DNA of 64,000 nt. Origin: Lumnitzera littorea. Lineage: Eukaryota; Streptophyta; Magnoliopsida; Myrtales; Combretaceae. Where the stretch lies: positions 48,348,975-48,412,974 of the forward strand of contig JAMXBB010000010.1 of NCBI GenBank assembly GCA_024138015.1, given 5' to 3'. The translations under genes and the position numbers were made by a program. Within the stretch, counting starts at the first letter, position 1; the number at the start of each line of letters is the position of its first letter. Shown piece after piece: positions 34,401-47,751 of this stretch. Below the pieces are notes generated by a model. The model was not told the origin of the DNA, ran no database searches, and was given only the letters and a program-made list of their open reading frames with translations.

Positions 34401-37400
34401 ACGTTGGTCACCAAATAGGATTTTATTATTTGATTTCACGATCGAGAATATCCATGCTACGTAAACTATGGAACAAAAGAATCCTTAAAATCAAGGATTA
34501 CTCGGTTTCATATTTTAGAGTCATGAGGATCCATCTCCAAAGGATTGTAAAGAAGTTTTGGAAAAATCTTCCCTCCATAGTCATCGGATTACCAGGTTGA
34601 ATAACTCCGAATGACAAAAATTCTTAAACTAACGAGAACCGAGGCTCCTAAATTGCCAATGCTTCTTTCAAGAAGAACGAATGCACCTATCGAATAGCCT
34701 ATGTTCCCAATAAGTGGGTTACCTTGGTTTTAGGAGCCGAATAGTAGAGGTTCATAATTTAAGGATTCTAGGGAACGTGTTGAAAAGGATTAGCTCTTAA
34801 AAAGATCAATGGCATTAATCTAAGATTGAGCATGACATAAATTCCAAAAGTCGTAGATAGCGACGATGGCTAAATTGCGAGAGTATCATCCGAGAATAAC
34901 CGAGGTTTCTTGTTAAATAAACTTGGTGCCTAAAAGAGGGATTACTTGCCCTCAAAATTGAGAACAGCCGGGCACCGTGCTGTCGGGGTTCTCTAAACTT
35001 CTATAGCAACTTTGGTCACTAAATAGGATTTGATTATTTAATTTTACAATCGAGAATATCCATGCTACATAAACTATGGAACAAAGTAATCCCTAAAATC
35101 AAGGATTACTCGATTTCATATTTTAGAGTTGCGAGGATCTATCTACTAAGGATTGCAAACAAGTTTTGGAAAAATCTTCCCTCAATGGTCATCGAATTAC
35201 CAAATTGAATAACTTAGAATGACAAAAATTCCTAAACTAAGGAGTACCGTGGCTCCTAAATTGCCAAAGCCTCTTTGAAGAAGAACAAATGCACCTATCG
35301 GATAGTGTATGTTCCCAAAAATTTAATGATTGTAGGGACCGTGTTGAAAATGCTTAGCTCATAAAAAGAGGAATCGCTTGAATTTACGATTGAGGTTAAC
35401 ATAAATTCAAAAATCTGTAAATAAGGACGATGTCTAAATTGCTAGAGCTAGTTCCGAGAATAGTCAAGGTTTCTTGTTAAAAAAATTTAGTGCTTAAAAG
35501 AGGGATTACTTGCCCTCAAAATTGAGAACTGCCAAAGACCGTATGTCGGGGTTTTGTGAACTTTTTTAGAAACGTTGGTCACCAAAGAGGATTTGATTAT
35601 TTGATTTCATGATCGAGAATATCCAGGCTATATAAACTGCAGAAGAAAAAATCCCTAAAAACAAGGATTACTTGGTTTCATATTTTAAAGTCATGAGGAT
35701 CCATCCTCGGAGGATTGCAAAGAAGTTTTTCAAAAATCATCCCTTCGCTATAATTGGATTACCACATGGAATTACTTGGAATAACAAAAATTCCTAAACT
35801 AAAGAGAACCGAGGCTCCTAAATCGCCAAAGCTTCTTTTAAGACGAACGAATGCACCTATCGAATAGCCTATGTTCCCAATAAGTCGGTTACCTTGGTTT
35901 TAGGAGCCACATAGCAGAGGTTCAAAATTTAAAAATTCTAGTGAACGTGTTGAAAAGGATTAGCTCATAAAAAGATCAATGGCTTTAATTTAAGATTGAG
36001 GATAACATAAATTCCAAAAGTTGTAGATAGTAACGATGCTTAAATTGCTAGAGCATCATCCAAGAATAACCGAGGTTTCTTGTTGAATAAACTTAGCACC
36101 CAAAATAGGGATTACTTGCCCTCAAAATTGAGAACAGTCGGGGACCGTTCTGTTGGGGTTTTGTGAACTTCTACAGCAACATTGGTCACCAAATAAGATT
36201 TGATTATCTGATTTCTCGATCGAGAATATCCAAGCTATGTAAACTACAAAAGAAAAGAATCCCTAAAAACAAGGATTACTCGGTTTCATATTTTAGTGCA
36301 GTGAGGCTCTGTCCTTTAAGGATTGCAAAGAAGTTTTGGAAAAATCTTCACTTCGTGGTGATCAGATTATCAGATGGAATTTCTTGGAGTAACAAAAATT
36401 CCTAAACTATGGAGGACCGAGGCTCTTATATTGCCAAAGCTTCTTTCAAGAAGAACGAATGCACCTATCGGATAGCCTATGTTCCTAAAAAGTAGGTTAC
36501 CTTAGATTTCGGAGTCTGATGGTAGAGGTTCGTAATTTATAGATTTTAGGGAACGTGTTGAAAAGGGTTAGCTCATAAAATGATCAATGGCTTCAATTTA
36601 TGATTAAGGATAACATAAATTCCAAAAGTTGCCAATAGTGACGTTGCCTAAATTGCCAAAGCATCTATCGAGAATAACCAAGGTTTCTTGTTGAAAAAAC
36701 TTAGCGCTTAAAAGTGGGATTACTTGCCCTCAAAATTGAGAACAGCCGGGGATCGTACGGTCAAGGTTTTGTGAACTTCTATAGTAATGTTGGCCACCAA
36801 ATAGGATTTGATTATTTGATTTCACGATCGAGAATATCTACGCTGCGCAAACTATGGAAGAAAAGAATCTCTAAAAACAAGGATTACTCGGTTTCATATT
36901 TTAGAGTCGTAAGGATCCATCCTTTCAGGATTGTAAAAAAGTTTTGGAAAAATCTTCCCTCTATGGTCATCGGATTACCAGATTGAATAACTTAGATCAC
37001 AAAAATTCCTAAACTAAGGAGAATAGAGGCTTCTAAATTACCAAAGCTTCTTCTAAGAAGAACGAATGCACATATCTAATAGCCTATGTTCCCAAAAAGT
37101 GGGTTACCGTCGATTTTGGATCTGGATAGCAGAGGTTCGTAATTTATGGATTCTTGGGAACGTGTTGAAAAAGCTTAGCTCATAAAAACAGGAATCGCTT
37201 GAATTTATGATTGTAGTTAACATTAATTCAAAAATCCGTAGATAAGGATGGTACCTAAATTGGCAAAGCTTGTTTCGAGAATAACCGAGGTTTCTTGATG
37301 AAAAAACTTAACGTGTAAAAGAGGGATTACTAGCCCTCAAAATTGAGAAAAGCCGAGGACTGTACTGTTGGTGTTCTATGAACATCTAAAGCAACGTTGG

Positions 37401-38594
37401 TCACTAAATAGGATTTGATTATCTGATTTCACGACCAAGAATATCTAGGCTACATAAACTATGTAAGAAAAGATTCCCCAAAAACAAGGATTATACGGTT
37501 TCATATTTTAGAGTCGCGAGGATCCATCCTCTAAGGATTGCAAAGAAGTTATTGAAAAATCTTCCCTCTACGGTCATCCAAATACCAGATTGAATAACTT
37601 AGAATGACAAAAATTCCTAAACTAAAGAGAACCGAGGCTCCTAAATTGCTAAAGCTTCTTTCAAGAAGAACGAATGCACCTATCAAATAGCCTATGTTCC
37701 CAATAAGTGGTTACCTTGGTTTTAGGAGCTGGATAGTAGAGGTTCGTAATTTAAGGATTCTAAGGAACATGTTGAAAAAGCTTAGCTCATAAAAAGAGGA
37801 ATCGCTCGAATTTACGATTGAGGTTAACATAAATTCAAAAATTCGTGGATAAGGACGGTGCTTAAATTGCCAGGGCTTGTTTCGAGAATAACCAAGGTTT
37901 CTTGTTGAAAAAACTTAGCGATTAAAAGAAGGACTACTTACCCTCAAAATTGAGAACAACCGACGACCGTACTGTCGGGGTTCTATAAACTTCTATTGCA
38001 ATGTTAGTTACCAAATAGGATTTGATTAATTAATTTCACGATTGAGAATATCTAGGCTACATAAACTACAAAAGAAAAGAATCCCTATAAACCAGGATTA
38101 TGCGATTTCATATTTTAGAGTTGTGAGGATCTGTCCTCTAAGGATTGCAAAGAAGTTTTGCAAAATTCAACACTGCGCGGTAATCGAATTAACAGATTGA
38201 ATTACTTGGAATAACAAAAATTACTAAACTAAGGAGAACCGAGGCTCCAAAATTGCCAAAGATTCTTTCAAGAAGAACGAATGCACCTATCGAATAGCCT
38301 ATGTTCCCAATAGGTAGGTTACCTTGGTTTTAGGATCCGGATAGCAGAGGTTCGTAATTTAAGGATTCTAGGGAATGTGTTGAAAAGGATTAGCTCAGAA
38401 AAAGATCGATGGCTTTAATTTAAGATTGAGGATCACATAAATTCCAAAAGTCGTAGATAGCAACGATGCTTAAATTGCTAGAGCATCATCCGAGAATAAC
38501 AGAGGTTTCTTGTTGAATAAACTTAGCGCCTAAAAGTGGGATTACTTGCCCTCAAAATTGAGATCAGCCGGGAACCGTACTGTCGGGGTTTTGT

Positions 38595-41500
38595 GAACTT
38601 GTACAACAACAATGTCACCAAATAGGATTTGATTATTTGATTTCACGATTCAGAATATCTAGGCTACATAAACTATGGAGGAAAAGAATCCCTAAAAACA
38701 AGGGTTACTCGGTTTCATATTTTAGAGTCGCGAGGATCCGTCCCCTAAGGATCGCAAAGAATTTTTGGATAAATCTTCCCTCCACGGTCATTCGATTACC
38801 AAATTGAACAACTTGGATCACAAAAATTCATAAACTAAGGAGAACAAAGGCTTCAATATTTCCAAAGCTTCTTTCAAGAAGAACGAATGCACCTATCGAA
38901 TAGCCTATGTTCCCAAAAAGTAAGTTACCATGGATTTTGGAGCCAGATAGCAGAGGTTCGTAATTTATGGATTCTAGGGAATGTGTTGAAAAAGCTTAGC
39001 TCATAAAAAGAGGAATCGCTTAAATATACGATTGAGGCAAACACAAATTCAAAAATCCGTAGTTAAGGATGGTGCCTAAATTGCTAGAGCTTGTTTTGGG
39101 AATAACCAAGGTTTCTTGTTGAAAAAACTTAGCGACTAAAAGAGGGATTACTTACCCTCAAAATTGTGAAAAGTCAAGGACTATACTGTCGGTGTTCTGT
39201 GAACTTCTATAGTAATGTTGGTCACCAAATAGGATTTGATTATTTGATTTCACGATCGAGAATATGCAGGCTGCGTAAACTATGGAAGAAAAGAATCCCT
39301 TAAAACAAGGATTACTTGGTTTCATATTTTAGAGTCGCTAGTATCCCTCTTCTATGGATTGCAATGAAGTTTTGGAAAAATCTTACCTCTATAGTCATCG
39401 GATTACCAGATTGAATAACATGGAATGACAAAAATTCCTAAACTAAGGAGAACCGAGGCTCCTAAATTGCCAAAGCTTCTTTTAAGAAGAACGAATGCAC
39501 CTATCGAATAGCCTATGTTCCCAATAAGTAGGTGACCTTAGTATTAGGAGTCAGATAGTAGAGGTTTGTAATTTAAGGATTCTAAGGAACGTGTCGAAAA
39601 GGATTAGGTCATAAAAAGATCAATGGCTTTAATTTAAGATTGTGGATAACATAAATTCCATAAGTCGTAGATAGCGATGATGCCTAAATTGCCAGAGTAT
39701 CATCTGAGAACAATCAAGTGTTTCTTATTGAATAAACTGAGTGCCTAGAAGAGGGATTACTCTTCCTTAAAATTGTGAACAGCCGGGGATCGTACTGTCA
39801 GTGTTCTATGAACTTCTATAGCAACGTTAGTCACCAAATAAGATTTGATTATTTGATTCCACAATCGAGAATATCTAGGCTGCGTAAAATATGGAAGAAA
39901 TGTATCCCTAAAAACAAGGATTACTTGGTTTCATATTTTAGAGTTGTGAGGATTCGTCCTCTAAGGATTGCAAAGAAGTTTTGGAAGATTCTTCCCTGTA
40001 CGGTCATCGGATTACCAGATTGAATAACATGAAATAAAAACAATTCCTAAACTAAGGTGAACTGAGGCTCCTAAATTGCCAATCCTTCTCTCTAGAAGAA
40101 CGAATACACATATTGCATAACGTATGTTCCCAAAAAGTAGGTCACCTTTGATTTTGCAGCCGGATAGCAGAGGTTCATAATTTATGGATTCTAGGGAATG
40201 TGTTGAAAAAGCCTAGATCATGAAAAGAGGAATCACTTGAATTTACGATTGAGGTTAACATAAATTGGAAAATCCGTGGAAACGGACGATGCCTAAATTG
40301 ACAGAGCTTGTTCCGAGAATAACTGAGGTTTCTTGTTGAAAAAACTTAGTCCCTAAAAGAGGGATTACTTGCCCTCAAAATTGAGAACAACCGAGGACCG
40401 TACTGTCGGAGTTCTGTGAACCTCTATAGCAACGATGGTCACCAAATAGGATTCGATTATTTGATTTCATGATCGAGAATATCCAGGCTACGTAAACTAC
40501 GGAAGAAAAGAATCCCTAATAACAAGGNTCGAGAATATCCAGGCTACGTAAACTACGGAAGAAAAGAATCCCTAATAACAAGGATTACTTGGTTTCATAT
40601 TTTAGAGTTGTGAGGATCCGTCCTCCATGGATTGCAAAGAAGTATTGCAAATATCATCCCTCCACGGTAATTGGATTACCAAATTCAATTACTTGGAATA
40701 ACAAAAATTCCTAAACTAAGGAGAACCAAGGCTGCTAAATTGCCAAAGCATCCTTCCGGAAGAACGAATGCACGTATCAAATAGCCTATGTTGCAAATAA
40801 TTAGGTTACCTTGGTTTTAAGAGCTGGATAGCAAAGGTTCGTAATTTAAGGTTTCTAGGGAACGTATTGAAAACGCTTAGCTCATAAAAAGAGGAATCGC
40901 TTGAATTTATGATTGAGGTTAACGTAAATTCCAAAATTCGTAGATAAGGACGGTGCCTAAATTGCTAGGGTTTGTTTCAAGAATAACCGAGGTTTCTTGT
41001 TGAAAAAACTTAGCGCTTGAAAGAGGGATTACTTGCCCTCAAAATTGAGAACAACCAAGGACGGTACTGTCGGAGTTCTGTGAACTTTTATAGCAACGTT
41101 AGTCACCAAATAGGATTTAATTATTTGATTTCACAATCGAGAATATCCAAGTTACGTAAACTACAGATGAAAAGAATCCTTACTGACATGGATTACTCGG
41201 TTTCATATTTTAGAGTCGTAAGGATCCATCCTCCAAGGATTGCAAAGAAGTATTGCAAAAATCATCCCTCCACGGTAATTGGATTACTAGATTGAATTAC
41301 TTAGAATAACTAAAATTCCTAAACTAAGAAGAACCAAGGCTGCTAAATTGCCAAAGCTTCCTTCAAGAAGAACGAATGTACCAATCGAATAGCCTATGTT
41401 CCCAATAAGTAGGTTACCTTGGTTTTAGGAGCCAGATAGTAGAGGTTCGTAATACAAAGGTTCTATAGAATGTGTCGAAATGGATTAGCTCATACAAAAA

Positions 41501-42896
41501 TTAATGGCTTTAATTTAAGATTGAGGATAACATAAATTCCAAATGTCGTAGATAGTGACAATGCCTAAATTGCCAAAGCATCATCCAAGAATAATTGAGG
41601 TTTCTTGTTGAATAAACTGGGCGCTTAAAAGAGGGATAACATACCTTCAAAATTGAGAACAGCCAGGCATCGTGCTGTTAGGGTTCTGTGAACTTCTATA
41701 GCAACGTTGGTCAACAAACAGGATTTGATTATTTGATTTCACGATTGAGAATATCCAGGTTACGTGAACTATGGAAGAAAAGAATCCTTATAAACTAGGA
41801 TTATACGGTATCATATTTTAGACTCATGAGGATTCGCCCTCTAAGGATTGCAAAGAAGTTTTGCAAAATTCATCCCTCCACAGTAATCGGATTACCAAAT
41901 TGAATTAGTTGGAATAACAAAAATTTCTTAAACTAAGGAGAACCGAGGCTCTTAAATTGCAAAAGCTTCTTTCAAGAAGAACGAATGCACCTATCGAATA
42001 GCCTATGTTCCCAATAAGTAAGTTACCTTGGTTTTAGGAGCCAGATAGCAGAGGTTCGTAATTTCAGGATTCTAGGGAACGTATTGAAAAAGCATAGCTC
42101 ATAAAAAGAGGAATCGCTTGAATTTACGATTAAGGTTAACATAAATTCAAAAATTCGTAGTTAAAGATGGTGCCTAAATTGCCAGGGCTTGTTTCGAGAA
42201 TAACCAAAGTTTCTTATTGGAAAAACTTAGCGATTAAAAGAGGGACTACATGCCCTCAAAATTGAGAACAGCTGGGGACTATACTGTCGGGGTTCTGTGA
42301 ACATATATTGCAACGTTAGTCACCAAATAGGATTTGATTATTTGATTTCACAATCGGGAACATCCAGGCTACGTAAACTATGGAAGAAAAGAATACCTAT
42401 AAACCAGGATTATGCGATTTCATATTTTAGAGTCGTGAGGATCCGTCCTCTAAGGATTGCAAAGAAGTTTTGCAAAAATCATCCCTCCACGGTAATTGGA
42501 TTACCAGATTGAATTACTTGGAATAACCAAAATTCCTAAACTAAGAAGAACCAAGGCTGCTAAATTGCCATAACTTCCTTCAAGAAGAACGATTGTACCT
42601 ATCGAATAGCCTATGATCCCAATAGGTAGGTTACCTTGGTTTTAGGACCCAGATAGCAAAGGTTCGTAATACAAAGGTTCTATAGAATGTGTCGAAATGG
42701 ATTAGCTCATAAAAAGAGCACTGGCTTGAATTTAAGATTGAGGATAACATAAATTCCAAAAGTCGTAGATAGTAACGATGCGTAAATTGCTAGAGCATCA
42801 TCCGAGGTTTCTTGTTGAATAAACTTAACGCCTAAAAGTAGGATTACTTGCCCTCAAAATTGAGATCAGCCGGGGACCATACAGTCGGGGTTTTCT
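38595..42896 (+). repeat. Higher-order block 1 (7 monomers)
   Basis: Starts at the variant word GAACTTGTACAACAAC (consensus GAACTTCTATAGCAAC) and runs to the next monomer with a GAACTTGTA variant at 42897. A second private marker, ACTCTTCCTTAAAATTG, lies 1164 bp downstream (39759), and GTCACCTTTGATTTTGCAGC at 40141. The 4302-bp length includes a 56-bp assembly artefact near 40528, leaving 4246 bp, or 7 x 606.6. Confidence 0.75.
40473..40583 (+). other. Probable assembly join: exact 55-bp duplication around one N (40528)
   Basis: Bases 40473-40527 and 40529-40583 are identical, separated by a single N. The paralogous monomers at about 44.8 and 49.6 kb lack the extra copy: the marker interval 40141-40731 is 590 bp against 534 bp for both 44441-44975 and 49229-49763, a difference of exactly 56. 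Confidence 0.92.
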
Positions 42897-45800
42897 GAAC
42901 TTGTAGAACAACGTTGGTCACCAAATAGGATTTGATTATTTGATTTCACGATTCAGAATATCCAGGCTGCGTAAACTACGGAGGAAAAGAATCCCTAAAA
43001 ACAAGGGTTACTCGGTTTCATATTTTAGAGTCGCGAGGATCCGTCCCCTAAGGATCGTAAAGAAGTTTTGGATAAATCTTCCCTCTACGGTCATCCAATT
43101 ATGAAATTGAACAACTTGGATCACAAAAATTCCTAAACTAAGGAGAATAAAGGCTTCAATATTTCCAAAGCTTCTTTCAAGAAGAACGAATGCACCTATC
43201 TGATAGCCTATGTTCTTAAAAAGTAGGTTACCTTGGATTTTGGAGTCGGAAAGCAGAGGTTCGTAATTTATGGATTCAAGGGAATGTGTTGAAAAAGCTT
43301 GGCTCATAAAAAGAGGAATCACTTGAATTTACGAATGAAGCAAACACAAATTCAAAAATCCGTAGTTAAGGATGGTGCCTAAATTGCTAGAGCTTGTTCC
43401 GAGAATAACCAAGGCTTATTATTGAAAAAACTTAGCACCTAAAAGAGGGATTACTTGCCCTCAAAATTGAGAGAAGCCAAGGACCATACTATCGGGGTTC
43501 TATGAACTTCTATATCAACATTGGTCACCAAATAGGATTTGATTACTTGATTTCACGATCGAGAATATCCAGGCTGCGTAAACTATGGAAGAAAAGAGTC
43601 CCTTAAGGCAAGGATTTCTCGGTTTCATATTTTAGAGTCGCTAAGATCCGTCCTCTAAGGATTGCATTGAAGTTTTGGAAAAATCTTGCCTCTACGATCA
43701 TCGGATTACCGGATTAAATAACTTGGAATGACAAAAATTCCTAAACTAAGGAGAACCGAAGCTCCTAAATTACCAAAGCTTCTTTTAAGAGGAATGAATG
43801 CACCTATCAAATAGCCTATGTTCCCAATAGGTAGGTGACCTTGGTTTTAGGAGCCTGATAGTAGAGGTTCGTAATTTAAGGATTATAGGGAACGTGTCAA
43901 AAAGGATTAGGTCATAAAAAGATCAATGGCTTTAATTTAAGATTGTGGATAACATAAATTCCGTAAGTTGTAGATAGCGATGATGCCTAAATTGCCAGAG
44001 CATCATCCGAGAACAATCGAGGTTTCTTATTGAATAAATTGAGCGCCTAGAAGAGGGATTACTCTTCCTTAAAATTGAGAACAGTCGGGGATCATACTGT
44101 CTGTATTCTAGGAACTTCTATAGTAACGTTGGTCACTAAATAGGATTTGATTATTTGATTCCACGATCGAAGATATCTAGGCTACATAAAATATGGAAGA
44201 AATGTATCCTTATAAACAAGGATTACTCGGTTTCATATTTTAGAGTTGTGAGGTTCCGTCCTCTAAGGATTGTAAAGAAGTTTAGGAAAAATCTTCCCTC
44301 TACGGTCATCGAATTACCAAATTGAATAACATGGAAAAAAAAATTCCAAAACTAAGGAGAACCAAGGCTCCTAAATTACCAATCCTTCTTTCTAGAAGAA
44401 TGAATGTACCTATTGGATAACGTTTGTTCCCAAAAAGTAGGTCACCTTAGATTTTGCAGCTGGATAGTAGAGGTTCATAATTTATGGATTCTAGGGAACA
44501 TGTTGAAAAAGCTTAGCTCATAAAAAGAGGAATCACTTGAATTTATGATTGAGGTTAACATAAATTGGAAAATCCGTGGAAATGGATGATACCTAAATTG
44601 ACAAAGCTCGTTCCAAGAATAACTGAGGTTTCTTGTTGAAAAAACTTACCGCTTGAAAGAGGGATTACTTGCCCTCAAAATTGAGGATAGTCGAAGACTA
44701 TACTATCAGAGTTCTGTGAACTTCTTTAACAACGTTGGTCATCAAATAGGATTTGATTATTTGATTTCATGATCGAGAATATCCAAGCTATGTAAACTAC
44801 GGAAGAAAAGAATCCCTAATAACAAGGATTACTCGGTTTCATATTTTAGAGTCGTGAGGATCCGTCGTCTAAGGATTGTAAAGAAGTTTTGCAAAAATCA
44901 TCCCTCCGCGGTAATTAGATTACCAGATTGAATTACTTGGAATAACTAAAGTTCCTAAACTTAGGAGAACTAAGGTTGCTAAATTGCCAAAGCTTCCTTC
45001 AAGAAGATCGAATGCACCTATCAAATAGCCTTTGTTCCCAAGAAGTAGGTTACCATGGTTTTAGGTGCCGGATAGTAGAGATTCGTAATTCAAAGATTCT
45101 ATAGAATGTGTCGAAATGGATTAGCTCATAAAAGGATTAATGGCTTTAATTAAAGATTGAGGATAACACAAATTCCAAATGTCGTAGATAGCGACGATGC
45201 CTAAATTGACAGAGCATCATTCGAGAATAACCGAGGTTTCAAGTTGAATAAACTGGGTGCCTAAATGAGTAATAACATGCCCAGAAAATTGAGAACAGCT
45301 AGGGACCATGCTGTCGGGGTTCTATGAACTTCTATAGCAATGTTGGTCACCAAACAGGATTTTATTATTTGATTTCACGATCGAGAATATCCAGGCTGCT
45401 TAAACTATGGAAGAAAAGTATCCCTCAAAACAAGGATTACTAAGTTTCATATTTTAGAGTCGAGACCATCCGTCCTCTACGGATTGCAAAGAAGTTATGG
45501 AAAAATCATCCTACCATGGTAATCATATTACCAGATTGAATTACTTGGAATAACAAAATTTCACAAACCAATGAGAACCGAGGCTCTTAAATTGCGAAAG
45601 CTTCTTTCAAGAAGAACAAATACACCTATCGAATTAGCCTATGTTCCCATTAAGTAGGTTACCTTAGTTTTTGGAGCTGGATAGCAGAGGTTCGTAATTT
45701 AAGGATTCTTGGCAACGTGTTGAAAAAGCTTAGCTCATAAAAAGGGGAATTGCTTGAATTTACGATTGAAGTTAGCATAAATTCAAAAATTCATGGATAA

Positions 45801-46542
45801 GGACAGTGTCTAAATTGCCAGGGCTTATTTCGAGAATAACCGAGGATTCTTGTTGAAAAAACTTAGCGATTAAAAGAGGGACTACTTGCCCTCAAAATTG
45901 AGAACAGCCGGGGGCCGTACTGTGGGGGTTTTGTGAACTTCGATTGCAACGTTGGTCACCAAATAGGATTTGATTATTTGATTTCACGATTGAGAACATC
46001 CAGGATATGTAAACTATGGAAGAAAAGAATCCCTATAAACCAGGATTACACGGTTTCATATTTTAGAGTCGTGAGAATCCATCCTCTAAGGATTGCAAAG
46101 AAGTTTTGCAAAAATCATCCCTTCGCGGTAATCAGATTAGCAGATTGAATTACTTGGAATAACAAAAATTCCTAAACTAAGGACAACCGAGGCTCCAAAA
46201 TTGCCAAAGCTTCTTTCAAGAAGAATGAATGCACCTATCGAATAGCCTATGTTCCCAATAGGTAGGTTACCTTGGTTTTAGGAGCCAGATAGCAGAGGTT
46301 CGTAATTTAAGGATTCTAGGGAACATGTTGAAAAGGATTAGCTCAGAAAAAGATAAATGGCTTTAATTTAAGATTGAGGATAACATAAATTCCAAAAGTC
46401 GTAGATAGCAACGATGCTTAAATTGCTAGAGCATCATCCGAGAATAACCGAGGTTTCTTGTTGAATAAACTTAGCGCCTAAAAGTAGGATTACTTGCCCT
46501 CAAAATTGAGATCAGTTGGGGACTGTACTGTCAGGGTTTTGT
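42897..46542 (+). repeat. Higher-order block 2 (6 monomers)
   Basis: Starts at the GAACTTGTAGAACAAC variant; the next GAACTTGTA variant is at 46543, 3646 bp on (6 x 607.7). The ACTCTTCC marker is again exactly 1164 bp downstream (44061), and the TTTTGCAGC marker is at 44441, so its first three monomers are co-linear with block 1. Confidence 0.75.
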
Positions 46543-47751
46543 GAACTTGTACAACAACGTTGGTCACCAAATAGGATTTGATTATTTGATTTCATGATTT
46601 AGAATATCTAAGTTGCGTAAACTATGGAAGAAAAGAATCCCTAAAAACAAGGGTTACTTGGTTTCATATTTTAGAGTCGAGAGGATCCGGCCCTTAAGGA
46701 TCGCAAAGATGTTTTGGAAAAATCTTCCCTCCACGGTCATTCGATTACTAAAATGAATAACTTGGATCACAAAAATTCCTAAACTAAGGAGAATTGAGGC
46801 TTCAAAATTTCCAAAGCTTCTTTTAAGAAGAACGAATGCACCTATCAGATAGCCTATGTTCCCAAAAAGTAGGTTACCTTGGATTTTGGAGCCAGATAGC
46901 AAAGGTCCGTAATTTATGGATTCTAGGGAATGTGTTGAAAAAGCTTAGCTCATAAAACGAGGAATCGCTTGAATTTATGAATGAGGCAAACACAAATTCA
47001 AAAATCCGTAGATAAGAACGGTACCAAAATTGCCAGAGCTTGTTTCAAGAATAACCGAGGTTTCTTGTTGAAAAAACTTAGCGCCTAAAAGAGGGATTAC
47101 TTGCCCTCAAAATTGAGAGAAGTCGAGGACCATACTGTCATGGTTCTGTGAACTTCTATAGCAACGTTGGTCACCAAATAGGATTTGATTATTTGATTTC
47201 ACCATCGAAAATGCTACGTAAACTGTGGAAGAAAAGAATCCCTTAAAACAAGGATTTCTCGGTTTCATATTTTAAAGTCGCTAGGATCCATCCTCTAAGG
47301 ATTGCAATGAAGTTTTAGAAAAATCTTGCCTCCACGGTCATTGGATTACCAGATTGAATAACTTGGAACGACAAAAATTCCTAAACTAAGGAGAACCGAA
47401 GCTCCTAAATTGCCAAAGCCTTATTCAAGAAGAATGAATGCACCTATTGAATAGCCTATGTTCCCAATAGGTTGGTTACCTTGGTTTTAGGAGCCGAATA
47501 GTAGAGGTTTGTAATTTAAGGATTCTAGGGAATTTGTTGAAAAGGATTAGATCATAAAAAGATCAATGGCTTTAATTTAAGATTGTGGATAACATAAATT
47601 CCAAAGGTCATAGATAGCGACGATGCTTAAATTGCCAGAGTATCATCCAAGAATAACAGAGGTTTCTTGTTGAATAAACTTAGCGCCTAAAAGTGGGATT
47701 ACTTGCCCTCAAAATTGAGATCAGTCGGGGACCGTACTGTTGAGGTTTTGT
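46543..47751 (+). repeat. Higher-order block 3 (2 monomers)
   Basis: Starts with GAACTTGTACAACAAC at 46543. The next such variant is at 47752, only two monomers later, and the ACTCTTCC marker is missing between them. It appears to be a truncated block, as unequal exchange would leave. Confidence 0.65.
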
